Below, piece by piece: positions 26,876 through 35,331 of a stretch of DNA of 64,000 bases. Source of the stretch: Micavibrio sp. UBA2137 (lineage in GTDB: Bacteria > Pseudomonadota > Alphaproteobacteria > Micavibrionales > Micavibrionaceae); the NCBI GenBank assembly GCA_002328415.1, contig DCXL01000004.1, positions 1,081,364 through 1,145,363 on the forward strand. The letters are read 5' to 3'. Position 1 is the stretch's first letter. Every line of letters starts with the position of its first letter. Under the pieces are notes generated by a model. That model worked only from the letters and a program-made list of their open reading frames with translations, did no database searches and was not told the origin of the DNA. A program made the translations under genes and the position numbers.

Positions 26876-26940
26876 AGCAATGCTCATGGTGAGGTTGCTC
26901 ATGAAATAGTTTACTTGCTCATAAAAGAAGAGGAGTTGAC
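26876..26940 (+). promoter_or_regulatory. Likely ROSE-type RNA thermometer in the hsp20 5' UTR
   Basis: First hairpin: AGCAA (26876-26880) with TTGCT (26895-26899), inner CTCA (26883-26886) with TGAG (26890-26893). Second hairpin: TTGCTC (26915-26920) can pair with the Shine-Dalgarno GAGGAG (26930-26935), leaving a G-G mismatch exactly as in the UUGCU/AGGA pairing that defines ROSE elements. The heptamer TGCTCAT occurs three times (26881, 26896, 26916). The motif, its position 8 nt before the ATG and the sHSP gene behind it all fit. Inference: translation is blocked at low temperature and opens on heating. Confidence 0.7.
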
Positions 26941-26943
26941 ACA

Positions 26944-27468
26944 ATGTCTACACGTTTATCATTATTTGATAGCCCCCTGTTTTTGGGATTTGATCATTTT
27001 GAACAAACATTTGATCGTCTTAAAAAATCAGCCAATGAAGGCTATCCCCCCTACAATATCGAACAAATTAGCGAACAAGGATTGCGGATCACTTTAGCCG
27101 TTGCTGGATTCTCAATGGATGATTTGGATGTTCAGGTTGAGAATAATCAGCTGACCATCCGCGGACGCATATCTGAGGAACAGGACGACCGCACCTATAT
27201 TCATCGCGGGATTGCAACACGTCAATTCCAGCGCAGCTTTGTTTTGGCTGATGGTATAGAAGTGCGTAATGCATCTTTGGATAAAGGATTGCTTCACATT
27301 GATATGGAGCGCGTCATCCCACAATCATCTGCACGTAAGATTGATATCAAAAGCAGTGACACCCAAGGGAACGGAAAATCTCCCAAGGCGTTGGCAGCTA
27401 TAGATATAGATTCGACTGATTCAGATGAAGGCAACAAAAAGTCTGGCGTTAGCAAGAGCAAGAAGTAA
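26944..27468 (+). CDS. Small heat-shock protein (Hsp20, IbpA-like)
   Basis: ATP-independent holdase chaperone. 174 residues. N-terminus 'STRLSLFDSPLFLGFDHFE' is typical of alphaproteobacterial sHSPs. The alpha-crystallin domain spans about residues 37-137 ('LRITLAVAGFSMDDLDVQV', 'LTIRG', 'FQRSFVLADGIEVRNASL', 'GLLHIDMER'). The I-x-I motif appears as 'RKIDI'. The last ~45 residues are a Lys/Ser/Asp-rich tail not usual in short homologs. A DUF1150 gene follows after 9 nt. Control by a thermometer and a heat-shock promoter is suggested by the sequence upstream. Confidence 0.93.
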   Translation: MSTRLSLFDSPLFLGFDHFEQTFDRLKKSANEGYPPYNIEQISEQGLRITLAVAGFSMDDLDVQVENNQLTIRGRISEEQDDRTYIHRGIATRQFQRSFVLADGIEVRNASLDKGLLHIDMERVIPQSSARKIDIKSSDTQGNGKSPKALAAIDIDSTDSDEGNKKSGVSKSKK

Positions 27469-27477
27469 GGGGCATAG

Positions 27478-27708
27478 ATGAATAGCAGACCAAAAGATAT
27501 TATCAGCTATCTCAAATCAATGGACTCCAGTGCTTTTAAAGTTATGGGCGTCAACGAGGTTGCCTACATTCGTGAAATCCAGCGTGACGGCCACCTAGAA
27601 TATGCGCTCCATGCCGCTGATGGGACAGAGCTTATGACGAATGCTAGCAAGCAAGCGCTTGTGGGAAGAGTTATTGAAAATGATTTACACACTGTAACCA
27701 TTCACTAG
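27478..27708 (+). CDS. DUF1150 family protein, partner of Hsp20
   Basis: 76 residues. The pattern 'GVNEVAYIREI' and 'YALHAADGTELMTNASKQAL' is that of DUF1150, a small family commonly found directly downstream of hsp20 in alphaproteobacteria. Its function is unknown; conserved pairing suggests a role in sHSP activity or control. A terminator follows at 27732-27762. Confidence 0.85.
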   Translation: MNSRPKDIISYLKSMDSSAFKVMGVNEVAYIREIQRDGHLEYALHAADGTELMTNASKQALVGRVIENDLHTVTIH

Positions 27709-27731
27709 CCTCTCATCTCATAAATCATTTT

Positions 27732-27762
27732 AAAGACCGTACAAAAGCTTGTGCGGTCTTTT
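27732..27762 (+). terminator. Rho-independent terminator of the hsp20 operon
   Basis: AAAGACCGTACAA (27732-27744) pairs with TTGTGCGGTCTTT (27749-27761) with a 4-nt loop and a short T-run. Confidence 0.85.
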
Positions 27763-27813
27763 CATATGTGACATGTCGTGATAAACATCTAGAAACAAAA
27801 AAAATTTGAAGCC

Positions 27814-28608
27814 ATGTTATTTAAGAAAATTGCTTTTGTAGATCTCTGTCAAAACTCAGGCGCCGCTGTTCTAGCTGTTTTTGCCAAAGCTGGGCGTTTA
27901 TTTGCATTTCTTGGATGCACCCTGAAACATATTTTTACGCCGCCCTTCTTTTATAAAAACACGCTGCAGCAGTTTCTCTCTATTGGGTATTACTCTCTCC
28001 CTGTTGTTGGCTTAACAACATTTTTCACAGGGATGGTGCTTGCACTTCAATCCTATACAGGCTTTACGCGCTTTAACGCTGAAAGCGCCATATCAGCGGT
28101 CGTCACGCTTTCCATTACACGTGAACTTGCACCCGTTCTTGCTGGTCTTATGGTGGCAGGGCGCGTTGGGGCATCTATTGCCGCGGAAATTGGAACAATG
28201 CGTGTCACAGAACAAATTGATGCGCTCTCAACACTCTCTGTTAGCCCTTACAAATATCTGGTCGCCCCACGCATTATTGCTGGAACGCTCATGCTTCCTA
28301 TTTTGGTGCTTATTGGTGACATCATCGGGATTTTAGGCGGCTATGTCGTCTCCATCCATGTGCTTGGTTTTTCCCCTTCGAACTATCTCTCACAAAGCTG
28401 GGATATCTTACAATTCATGGATGTGTTTTCAGGGGTTGTGAAGGCGGCCTTCTTTGGCTTTATCGTCACACTTATGGGATGTTATCACGGCTATAATTCA
28501 GGACGTGGCGCACAAGGCGTTGGGATTGCAACAACAAACGCGGTTGTCTCCTCCTCCATTCTTATCCTTATTTTCAACTATTTGCTCACTCAGGTATTTT
28601 TCTCATGA
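27814..28608 (+). CDS. mlaE: MlaE-type ABC transporter permease
   Basis: Inner-membrane permease of the phospholipid-trafficking (Mla/MCE) system. 264 residues with about five to six membrane helices. The family motif 'LSITRELAPVLAGLMVAGRVGASIAAEIGTM' is present, as is 'VTEQIDAL'. It overlaps mlaF by 4 nt (ATGA). A lipid-transport function is secure for the pair, but the MCE-domain partner MlaD is not next to them (see finding). Confidence 0.93.
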   Translation: MLFKKIAFVDLCQNSGAAVLAVFAKAGRLFAFLGCTLKHIFTPPFFYKNTLQQFLSIGYYSLPVVGLTTFFTGMVLALQSYTGFTRFNAESAISAVVTLSITRELAPVLAGLMVAGRVGASIAAEIGTMRVTEQIDALSTLSVSPYKYLVAPRIIAGTLMLPILVLIGDIIGILGGYVVSIHVLGFSPSNYLSQSWDILQFMDVFSGVVKAAFFGFIVTLMGCYHGYNSGRGAQGVGIATTNAVVSSSILILIFNYLLTQVFFS

Positions 28609-29408
28609 GCAAAACCAGTACAAAAAAGACAGCCACAAAGCCCATGATTGAAATGGATCATGTTTCCAAAAGCTTTGGAACAAAAACCGTTCTTAAAGAT
28701 ATCAATCTGACGATAAATAAGGGCGAGTCGATGGTTATCATTGGAGGCTCTGGGTCAGGAAAATCCGTGACGCTTAAATGCATTCTGGGCCTCATGGAAA
28801 ATGACAGCGGTGTCATTAAAGTTGATGGACGTGATATTGCAGAGATGGATTCTGATGAACGTCATGCACTTATGAATAAATTTGGCATGCTCTTTCAAGG
28901 CGGTGCCCTTTTTGACTCTCTTCCCGTTTGGGAAAATGTTGCCTTTGGTCTTATCCACGGACGCAAGATGGACCGCAGGCAAGCCCGTAAAATTGCTTTG
29001 GAAAAAATTGATGCCGTTGGCATGGGCGCATCTGTTGCCGATCTTTATCCGGCAGAACTCTCGGGGGGGATGCAAAAACGCATCAGTCTTGCGCGCGCCA
29101 TTGCAACAAACCCAGAAATCATTTTCTTTGACGAACCGACAACGGGCCTTGACCCCATTATGGCAGACGTCATTAACGACCTTATTAAAAAATGCGTGAC
29201 CGATTTGGGGGCAACAGCCCTCTCTATTACACATGACATGGCCTCGGCACGTAAAATTGCTGACAAGGTTGCCATGCTCTATCAAGGCGAAATTATCTGG
29301 ACTGGACCAATTGAGAAACTTGATAATTCAGGTAACGAGTATGTTGATCAATTTATCAATGGACGCGCCAACGGCCCAATTGCTAAGCATACAGAGCATA
29401 AGAAATAA
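28605..29408 (+). CDS. mlaF: MlaF-type ABC transporter ATPase
   Basis: ATP-binding subunit paired with MlaE. 267 residues. Walker A 'GGSGSGKS', signature 'LSGGMQKR', Walker B 'IIFFDEPTTGLD' and the H-loop 'SITHDM' are all intact. Motifs indicate a functional ATPase. Starts inside the last codon region of mlaE, so the two are translated together. Confidence 0.95.
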   Translation: MSKTSTKKTATKPMIEMDHVSKSFGTKTVLKDINLTINKGESMVIIGGSGSGKSVTLKCILGLMENDSGVIKVDGRDIAEMDSDERHALMNKFGMLFQGGALFDSLPVWENVAFGLIHGRKMDRRQARKIALEKIDAVGMGASVADLYPAELSGGMQKRISLARAIATNPEIIFFDEPTTGLDPIMADVINDLIKKCVTDLGATALSITHDMASARKIADKVAMLYQGEIIWTGPIEKLDNSGNEYVDQFINGRANGPIAKHTEHKK

Positions 29409-29416
29409 CACACCAA

Positions 29417-30175
29417 ATGTTTGAACTCTCGACCCTGCTTTGGCTTATTCCTATAGGGCTTCTTGCGGGCATGACTGGACCCATCACGGCTGCCTCAAGC
29501 CTGTTTACAATTCCCTGTCTTATCTTGCTTGGTTTTGACGTAAAGCACGCGCTCGCCATTCAAATATTTGCCTCTTTTATTGCCTGGCTTGTTGTGACGA
29601 AACACATGCTTAAGGCAAAACATATTCGCTGGGAATTTGTGCCCGCTTTTTTAATTCTAGCGGTTACTGGGTCGGCAGTAGGCACATTTCTAGCCGTACA
29701 AACGCCAAGTGACGCACTCAAAAATATCGTTGGCGTATTTATTATTTTTGCATCTACTTTACTGATTTTTGCGCGCAAAGTTGGAACAGAGGAAAAAGTT
29801 AAGTCTAAAAAATCCCACATCATAGGATTATTCTTAAACTTTGGGGCAACACTTTACGCGGGGTTTTTCGCTGGCGGCCCTGGCATTATACTACGCACGA
29901 TTAATCTTGTTTTTTTTGGCTTCACAATTATTCAGTCTGCTGCAACAGGCGGTTTCATATGGGTCTTTATTGCAGGTGTAAGTACATTTATCTACGCCCT
30001 AAACGGATATCTTAATCTGGACAATATATTTTACGCCATCACACTTGCTACGAGTATGGCGGTAGGTTCCAATTTTGGCTCTAAAGCGATGCTTGTCATG
30101 CAACTAAGATTAGTGAAAAATTTCTTTGTTATCTTTGCAGTTCTTTCAGGTTTATGGATTATTTTTCAATCCTAG
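29417..30175 (+). CDS. TSUP (TauE/SafE) family membrane permease
   Basis: 252 residues, about seven to eight hydrophobic helices. The glycine-rich 'LIPIGLLAGMTGPITAASSL' and the second half repeat 'FAGGPGIILRTINLVFFG' are characteristic of the sulfite/organosulfur exporter family. The gene starts 8 nt after mlaF and may be part of the same operon. Its substrate is not visible. The last base of the stop is one nt from the end of the convergent peptidase gene. Confidence 0.8.
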   Translation: MFELSTLLWLIPIGLLAGMTGPITAASSLFTIPCLILLGFDVKHALAIQIFASFIAWLVVTKHMLKAKHIRWEFVPAFLILAVTGSAVGTFLAVQTPSDALKNIVGVFIIFASTLLIFARKVGTEEKVKSKKSHIIGLFLNFGATLYAGFFAGGPGIILRTINLVFFGFTIIQSAATGGFIWVFIAGVSTFIYALNGYLNLDNIFYAITLATSMAVGSNFGSKAMLVMQLRLVKNFFVIFAVLSGLWIIFQS

Positions 30176-30176
30176 C

Positions 30177-30830
30177 TTAAAGCGCGACTCCCAAGCCAAG
30201 ATCCCTATCGGATTCTGTTTCGTAGAGATTGCTGAAATCCGAATTCAGGCGAAAATCCCACCATTCATTGGGAAGCGGCACAAGTTCGCGGCCGCAATTA
30301 TCACCTGCCCGCACCATGATGCCTTCAAGCGTTTTTCTGTTTTCTAAAATTTGTGGCACAAAATCCATATAGTCGCGGGCGGATTTATTTGGCGCACCTT
30401 CGGCGTTTAATTCATCAAAGACCGTTCCATAATCTATTTTTTTACCACTTGCCGTTTCCAATTCTAAATCAATCGCCATACCCCTGGGGTGACCACCCAT
30501 GCCCGCAGGGGAGAGCATGCGCGGCGGGATAAGCCATTGTGGGTTTTGTTTTACAATATCAGTTTCCGCCATAAGGGCCTGCGCCTCAACGGGGCGATAG
30601 CCATCCTTCAACACAAATCTTAAATCCATTTTCTCGGCTTGATTAGCCGCATCCAAGACAATTTCAGCCAGCAACTTATGCAGCCATAATTTTGCATCTG
30701 TGCGATAAAGCTGTGTTTTAAAAATATTTTCAGGATGGTGTTCCTGCGCATAAACAAGATCAACACGCAAGGCGTGTGACACTTCATAATCATTCATACA
30801 AACAAAATCAGAAGGAAGTAGTTTTTTCAT
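30177..30830 (-). CDS. VanX/DdpX-like D-Ala-D-Ala dipeptidase with altered zinc ligand
   Basis: 218 residues from ATG 30830. The M15D motif 'GGHPRGMAIDL' gives the first two zinc ligands His114 and Asp121; the second motif is 'NEWWDF' with catalytic Glu189. In VanX the residue three after this Glu is a His (EWWH) that binds zinc; here it is Asp192. The N-terminal 'DLRFVLKDGYRPVEAQ' matches the substrate region. No signal peptide, as for VanX. The enzyme cleaves D-Ala-D-Ala in cell-wall recycling; whether the Asp still binds metal is open. It is divergent from the PBP1A gene, 58 nt apart. Confidence 0.85.
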   Translation of the reverse strand: MKKLLPSDFVCMNDYEVSHALRVDLVYAQEHHPENIFKTQLYRTDAKLWLHKLLAEIVLDAANQAEKMDLRFVLKDGYRPVEAQALMAETDIVKQNPQWLIPPRMLSPAGMGGHPRGMAIDLELETASGKKIDYGTVFDELNAEGAPNKSARDYMDFVPQILENRKTLEGIMVRAGDNCGRELVPLPNEWWDFRLNSDFSNLYETESDRDLGLGVAL

Positions 30831-30888
30831 GATAAAGACTTTATGATGTGATTTGTTTTTACGTCCCAAACCTTTATATCACTCTTAT

Positions 30889-33333
30889 ATGCATTACGTT
30901 GGAAAATTTTTTCTTTGGCTTATCTCTCTCGGTCTCATCGGGATGGTTTTGGGCTTTATTGCCGTTGCAGGTGTTTTTGTTTACTACAGCAAGGATTTGC
31001 CAGATTATTCCAAGCTCAAGGATTATGAGCCACCTGTTGTGACACGTGTGCATACCGGAGACGGTAGACTGCTCGCCGAATTTGCACAGGAAAACCGCAT
31101 TTTCGTGCCTGTTGAGGAAATTCCAGATCTTGTTAAAAATGCCTTCATTGCAGCAGAGGACAAAAATTTCTATACGCATAAAGGCGTTGACCCAATGGCC
31201 ATTGTCCGCGCGCTTATTACAAATATTAAAAATAGAGGCAAAGACAGCCGTCCTGTAGGAGCATCAACCATCACGCAACAAGTGATTAAGAACTTTCTCT
31301 TATCCAATGAAGTGCGTTACGAGCGTAAAATTAAGGAAGCTCTCATTGCTTACCGCATTGAAAACAATTTAAGCAAAGACCGCATTTTAGAACTTTATCT
31401 CAATCAAATTTATCTAGGATATGGCTCTCATGGCGTGGCCTCAGCCGCGCTTAATTACTTCGATAAGTCTTTGGATGAGTTAACCGTATCTGAAGTTGCC
31501 TACCTTGCGGCCTTGCCAAAGGCGCCTAACAACTATCACCCTGTACGCAAATATGACGCAGCCATCGCACGGCGTAATTGGGTCATTGAGCGCATGTTAG
31601 ATGAGAATTTTGTGACTAAAGGCGAAGCCGAACTAGCTGAAAAACAGCCCCTTGGCGTTGAAAAAATGGACGAGGAAGGTGTGGTTAATGCGCCCTATTT
31701 TGCCGAGGAGATCCGCCGCGAAATGGTTGATAAATTTGGCTCTAAAAGTATTTATGAAGACGGTCTTTCCATTCGCTCCACCCTTTCTCCGCCCTATCAA
31801 AAAATTGCCGCAGAGGCGTTGCGAAAGGGGCTGGAAGATTATGACCGTGCACGCGGGTGGCGCGGCCCCGTAAAGAAAGAAGGTAATATTAATAATGTGC
31901 AAGAGGAGTTACAGGAAATAGCTCTTCCCGAAGGTATGCTAGAGGATTGGTCATTGGCCATGGTCATGGATAGTAGCGGCACGATTGCTCTTTCTAATGG
32001 AAAAAACGGCACATTGACGCAAGCTGATATGAAATGGACAGCCTCTAACCCGCTAAAATCTGGCCAGATTATCATGGTCAAAAACGTCAAAGACGATACA
32101 TATAGCGTTAAGCAAGTCCCACAAATTCAAGGCGGGATTGTAGCCATCGACCCACAAACGGGGCGGGTATTGGCCATGCAAGGGGGCTGGAAATATGGCA
32201 ACAGCCAATATAACCGCGTAACGCAGGCAAAAAGACAACCTGGCTCTGCCTTTAAGCCCTTTGTTTATTTGACGGCACTTCAAGAAGGCTTAACCCCATC
32301 AACACTTGTTGAGGATGCACCTTTTAGATATGTGGACACAGCTGGTAATGTCTGGGAGCCCAAAAACTACTCTAATCAGTTTTATGGACCAACACCCATT
32401 CGCGTTGGCGTTGAAAAATCCAGAAACCTGATGACTGTGCGTTTAGCAGAATATATTGGAATGGATAAAGTCGCAGACACAGCCGAGGCCTTTGGTATTT
32501 ATGATAATTTAGAGCCCCATCTTGCCAATGCACTTGGTGCTGGGGAAACCACACTTCTACGCTTAACAAATGCATATGGCATGTTGGTGAATGGCGGTAA
32601 AAAGCTCACGCCTGTTTTCATCGACCGTATACAAAACAGATATGGCGAAACCGTATACAAATTTGATAATCGCAAATGTATGAATTGCGGCGATAAAATC
32701 CGCTGGCAGGATCAGGGTGTGCCCAATATACCCGACGTCAGAGAACAGGTCGGCAACCCGCAAAACATCTATCAAATTGTGTCTATTATGGAGGGCGTCG
32801 TCGAACGCGGCACAGGACGACGCCTAAAAGAGCTTAATCGACCCCTAGCAGGTAAAACAGGGACAACAAACGAATCTAAAGATACGTGGTTCATTGGTTT
32901 CTCGCCTGATTTGGTTGTGGGTGTCTATGTCGGGATGGACACGCCTAAACCTCTGGGCAAATCCGCAACAGGCTCTTCACTTGCACTGCCTATATTCAAA
33001 GATTTTATGGCCGAAGCCTTAAAAGATAAACCAGCTACACCCTTCCGTATTCCAGAAAATATCAACCTTATTCGTGTAGACCCGAAGACAGGATTACGCG
33101 TTTCACCCTTGGATGAAAATGCGATTTGGGAGGCTTTTGTGGAGGGCACAGATCCAGATGACCGCACCATCATAACAGATAAAAATGCGGCACAAACAAG
33201 CCCTCCTTTTATGTACGAGGATGAATTGCAGGTTAACCCAGATAATCCGTTTCAAGAAGCGCCCATTTATAACCCACAAGCCCCACAGAATGATACTTAT
33301 ACGCCGTCTTCTGGAACGGGCGGATTATATTAA
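30889..33333 (+). CDS. mrcA: Penicillin-binding protein 1A (bifunctional transglycosylase/transpeptidase)
   Basis: Builds and cross-links peptidoglycan. 814 residues from ATG 30889. One N-terminal membrane helix (about 7-30). GT51 domain with catalytic Glu90 (AAEDKNFYTHKG), 'GASTITQQVIKN' and 'ELYLNQIYLGYGSHG'. Transpeptidase domain with the SxxK serine at Ser453 (PGSAFKP), 'KTGTT' at 656. An OB-like region with a CxxC 'RKCMNCGDK' lies around residues 604-606. The tail is Pro/Asn rich. Divergent from the VanX-like gene, a functionally related pair. Confidence 0.96.
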   Translation: MHYVGKFFLWLISLGLIGMVLGFIAVAGVFVYYSKDLPDYSKLKDYEPPVVTRVHTGDGRLLAEFAQENRIFVPVEEIPDLVKNAFIAAEDKNFYTHKGVDPMAIVRALITNIKNRGKDSRPVGASTITQQVIKNFLLSNEVRYERKIKEALIAYRIENNLSKDRILELYLNQIYLGYGSHGVASAALNYFDKSLDELTVSEVAYLAALPKAPNNYHPVRKYDAAIARRNWVIERMLDENFVTKGEAELAEKQPLGVEKMDEEGVVNAPYFAEEIRREMVDKFGSKSIYEDGLSIRSTLSPPYQKIAAEALRKGLEDYDRARGWRGPVKKEGNINNVQEELQEIALPEGMLEDWSLAMVMDSSGTIALSNGKNGTLTQADMKWTASNPLKSGQIIMVKNVKDDTYSVKQVPQIQGGIVAIDPQTGRVLAMQGGWKYGNSQYNRVTQAKRQPGSAFKPFVYLTALQEGLTPSTLVEDAPFRYVDTAGNVWEPKNYSNQFYGPTPIRVGVEKSRNLMTVRLAEYIGMDKVADTAEAFGIYDNLEPHLANALGAGETTLLRLTNAYGMLVNGGKKLTPVFIDRIQNRYGETVYKFDNRKCMNCGDKIRWQDQGVPNIPDVREQVGNPQNIYQIVSIMEGVVERGTGRRLKELNRPLAGKTGTTNESKDTWFIGFSPDLVVGVYVGMDTPKPLGKSATGSSLALPIFKDFMAEALKDKPATPFRIPENINLIRVDPKTGLRVSPLDENAIWEAFVEGTDPDDRTIITDKNAAQTSPPFMYEDELQVNPDNPFQEAPIYNPQAPQNDTYTPSSGTGGLY

Positions 33334-33342
33334 GATGCTCTC

Positions 33343-33975
33343 TTAAGACGCTTTGAGGCGATAGCCATTTTCTATTGTTTCAATAGCCTGGCCCAAGCCT
33401 AGCGTTTCAAGCTTTTTACGCATACGGTAAACATGCGTTTCCAGTGTGTGAGTTTCCACACCTTCTGAATATTCCCACACATCGCGGAGTAAATTGTTAC
33501 GCGTCTCGCCTGCCTGCTCTTTATGATAGAGCGCGCCGATAAAACGACACTCCTTTTCCGTCAAAATTATAGTATCGCCATCTTTATTGGCACAGCGTCC
33601 TGTTTTCGGGGTCAACACACCACCCTCAAAAAGAATAATTTTTTCGGGTAAATTCTTGAAATAAGTCGACTGATTGGTCAACGCCTCTAATGAATCGACA
33701 ATTTTTCCTATGCGCACAGGCGTTTTTAGGAAAAGATCCGGCTTTAGACTTTTAGGCTCGCGGTCGCCAACAAGACAAATAAGCGCGTTTGTCCCTCGTT
33801 TTGCCGCCTCAAATGACACACTTGTATCAATCAAAAGGATATTACACTCAGTTTCAAGCGCGCCTTCGCTTGAAACATGCAGGTTTATCCCTTTATTTTC
33901 AAAGAGATCCTTATTTTCAATAAGGCTCTCAACAAAACTTTTATGTTCGCTCTGAATTGCTATGTTTTTTGTCAT
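33343..33975 (-). CDS. Winged-helix response-regulator-like transcription factor
   Basis: About 210 residues. The C-terminal ~90 form an OmpR/PhoB-type winged helix ('LTEKECRFIGALYHKEQ', 'LLRDVWEYSEGVETHTLETHVYRMRKKLE', 'ENGYRL'). The N-terminal part has the length of a receiver domain but lacks the expected phosphoacceptor pattern: 'ILLIDTSV' has one Asp, without a convincing DD pair or Lys/Thr set. It may therefore be a degenerate receiver not controlled by phosphorylation. No histidine kinase is adjacent. Start at 33975 preferred over a GTG at 34002. Confidence 0.75.
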   Translation of the reverse strand: MTKNIAIQSEHKSFVESLIENKDLFENKGINLHVSSEGALETECNILLIDTSVSFEAAKRGTNALICLVGDREPKSLKPDLFLKTPVRIGKIVDSLEALTNQSTYFKNLPEKIILFEGGVLTPKTGRCANKDGDTIILTEKECRFIGALYHKEQAGETRNNLLRDVWEYSEGVETHTLETHVYRMRKKLETLGLGQAIETIENGYRLKAS

Positions 33976-34084
33976 ACACGTAAGAGTAAGCCTTAAAACC
34001 ACAGATTTCCACGTCTATTTAGCAAAGTGGCACGCCTTTTGCATATTTATTCTCTGATAAAAATAAAAATAGAGCAAAAAGATC

Positions 34085-34657
34085 ATGCAGGGAATTGGAC
34101 AAGCAAACGGAAATAAGCATGTTTTGGGACTAACCCCCCAAAAACAAAAGGTTTTTTATCAGAAAGCCTCGGCCAATAGCCGCATGGGGGGGTCTGTTCC
34201 TGTCTGGGAAGTACCGCGCTCTGCAGAGGATGCCGTTGCTAAAAATATGCAAAGCGCCCTAAATCGCCCTGAAAAAACCTCTTCTTTTGTGCCTGGACAG
34301 GCTTATGCTCCGGGTGCACCCACGGAAAGCAATTCAGATGAGTTCACGTTCGGTGATGTTTTGGATATTGTGAATCCTTTGCAACATATTCCTCTTGTTA
34401 ATATCGCCTACCGTGAAATCACAGGTGACCAGATTAAACCTGCGGCCAATATTATTGGCGGTGGTCTTTATGGTGGATTTATTGGTGCGGGTGTTGCGAT
34501 TGCCGATACAATTATCGCAGAAGAAACGGGCAATACAGTTGGTGGTCATGCGATGGCCGCCTTTCGCGGGGAGCGTGCAAGTCACAATCAAGATTTAGGG
34601 GCAACCATTGCACACGCTGATTTAAGGTCAAGCCATACCCCGCGCTACAACGACTAA
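34085..34657 (+). CDS. Conserved protein with a glycine-rich hydrophobic core
   Basis: 190 residues. The first half is Gln/Asn/Ser/Pro rich and probably flexible. The second half holds 'FGDVLDIVNPLQHIPLVN' and a Gly/Ala-rich helix pair 'AANIIGGGLYGGFIGAGVA', a combination I associate with uncharacterised alphaproteobacterial proteins (from memory, unverified). There is no signal peptide, but the Gly/Ala segment may insert in a membrane. The C-terminal 'GGHAMAAFRG' is similar to that group. Tail-to-tail with yggS, 2 nt apart. Function unknown. Confidence 0.65.
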   Translation: MQGIGQANGNKHVLGLTPQKQKVFYQKASANSRMGGSVPVWEVPRSAEDAVAKNMQSALNRPEKTSSFVPGQAYAPGAPTESNSDEFTFGDVLDIVNPLQHIPLVNIAYREITGDQIKPAANIIGGGLYGGFIGAGVAIADTIIAEETGNTVGGHAMAAFRGERASHNQDLGATIAHADLRSSHTPRYND

Positions 34658-34659
34658 CT

Positions 34660-35331
34660 CTACTCTCTTTGTCCAAATATGGCAGATCCAATCCGTACAA
34701 AACGCGGTGCAAGCGGCACGGCTTTCTCATAATCGTTGCTCATACCCATAGAAACGTTCTTCAATCCATGCTTATCAGCGAGCGTTTTCAAAAATGAAAA
34801 ATAAAGCCCCGCAGGTTCGCCCTGAGGAGGAATACACATCAACCCTTCAATACTCAAAGAATGCGCATGGCAGGTTTCAAGCAACGCTTCCAAATCCTGT
34901 GGCAAAACACCTGATTTTTGCGGCTCTTCACCAACATTGACTTGAATGAAACAGGTCACATTGCGGCCTTCCTTCTTTATTTCTTCAGACACGGATTTTA
35001 CAATTTTAGGGCGATCAATTGTTTCAATCACATCAAAAAGCGCAACGGCTTCGCTTGCCTTATTGGACTGTAGCGGGCCAATCAAATGCAAGCACGTTTC
35101 AGGAAAATCCTTTTTAAGGCCATCCTTCTCATTCCATTTTTGGTAAGCATCTTGCACGCGGTTTTCGCCAAAATGGCGATGGCCCGCCTCAAGAGCCTGT
35201 TTTATTTTCTCAAGTGATTGCTGTTTTGAAACGGCGACGATTTCCAAATTTTCATTATTAACATCCCAGCGCTTTGATAAACGCCTGATTGTCTTTTTGA
35301 GTGTTTCTAAATTTTCACTTATTTCATTCAT
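34660..35331 (-). CDS. yggS: PLP-binding homeostasis protein, YggS/PLPBP family
   Basis: Binds pyridoxal 5'-phosphate and balances B6 and amino-acid pools. 223 residues, usual length. 'VAVSKQQSLEKI' has the PLP lysine, 'HFGENRVQDAYQKW', 'HLIGPLQSNKA', 'FIQVNVGEEPQKSG' and 'SMGMSNDYEKAV' all match the family. It overlaps rsmD by 4 nt (ATGA) and is the last gene of a three-gene minus-strand set. Confidence 0.95.
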   Translation of the reverse strand: MNEISENLETLKKTIRRLSKRWDVNNENLEIVAVSKQQSLEKIKQALEAGHRHFGENRVQDAYQKWNEKDGLKKDFPETCLHLIGPLQSNKASEAVALFDVIETIDRPKIVKSVSEEIKKEGRNVTCFIQVNVGEEPQKSGVLPQDLEALLETCHAHSLSIEGLMCIPPQGEPAGLYFSFLKTLADKHGLKNVSMGMSNDYEKAVPLAPRFVRIGSAIFGQRE

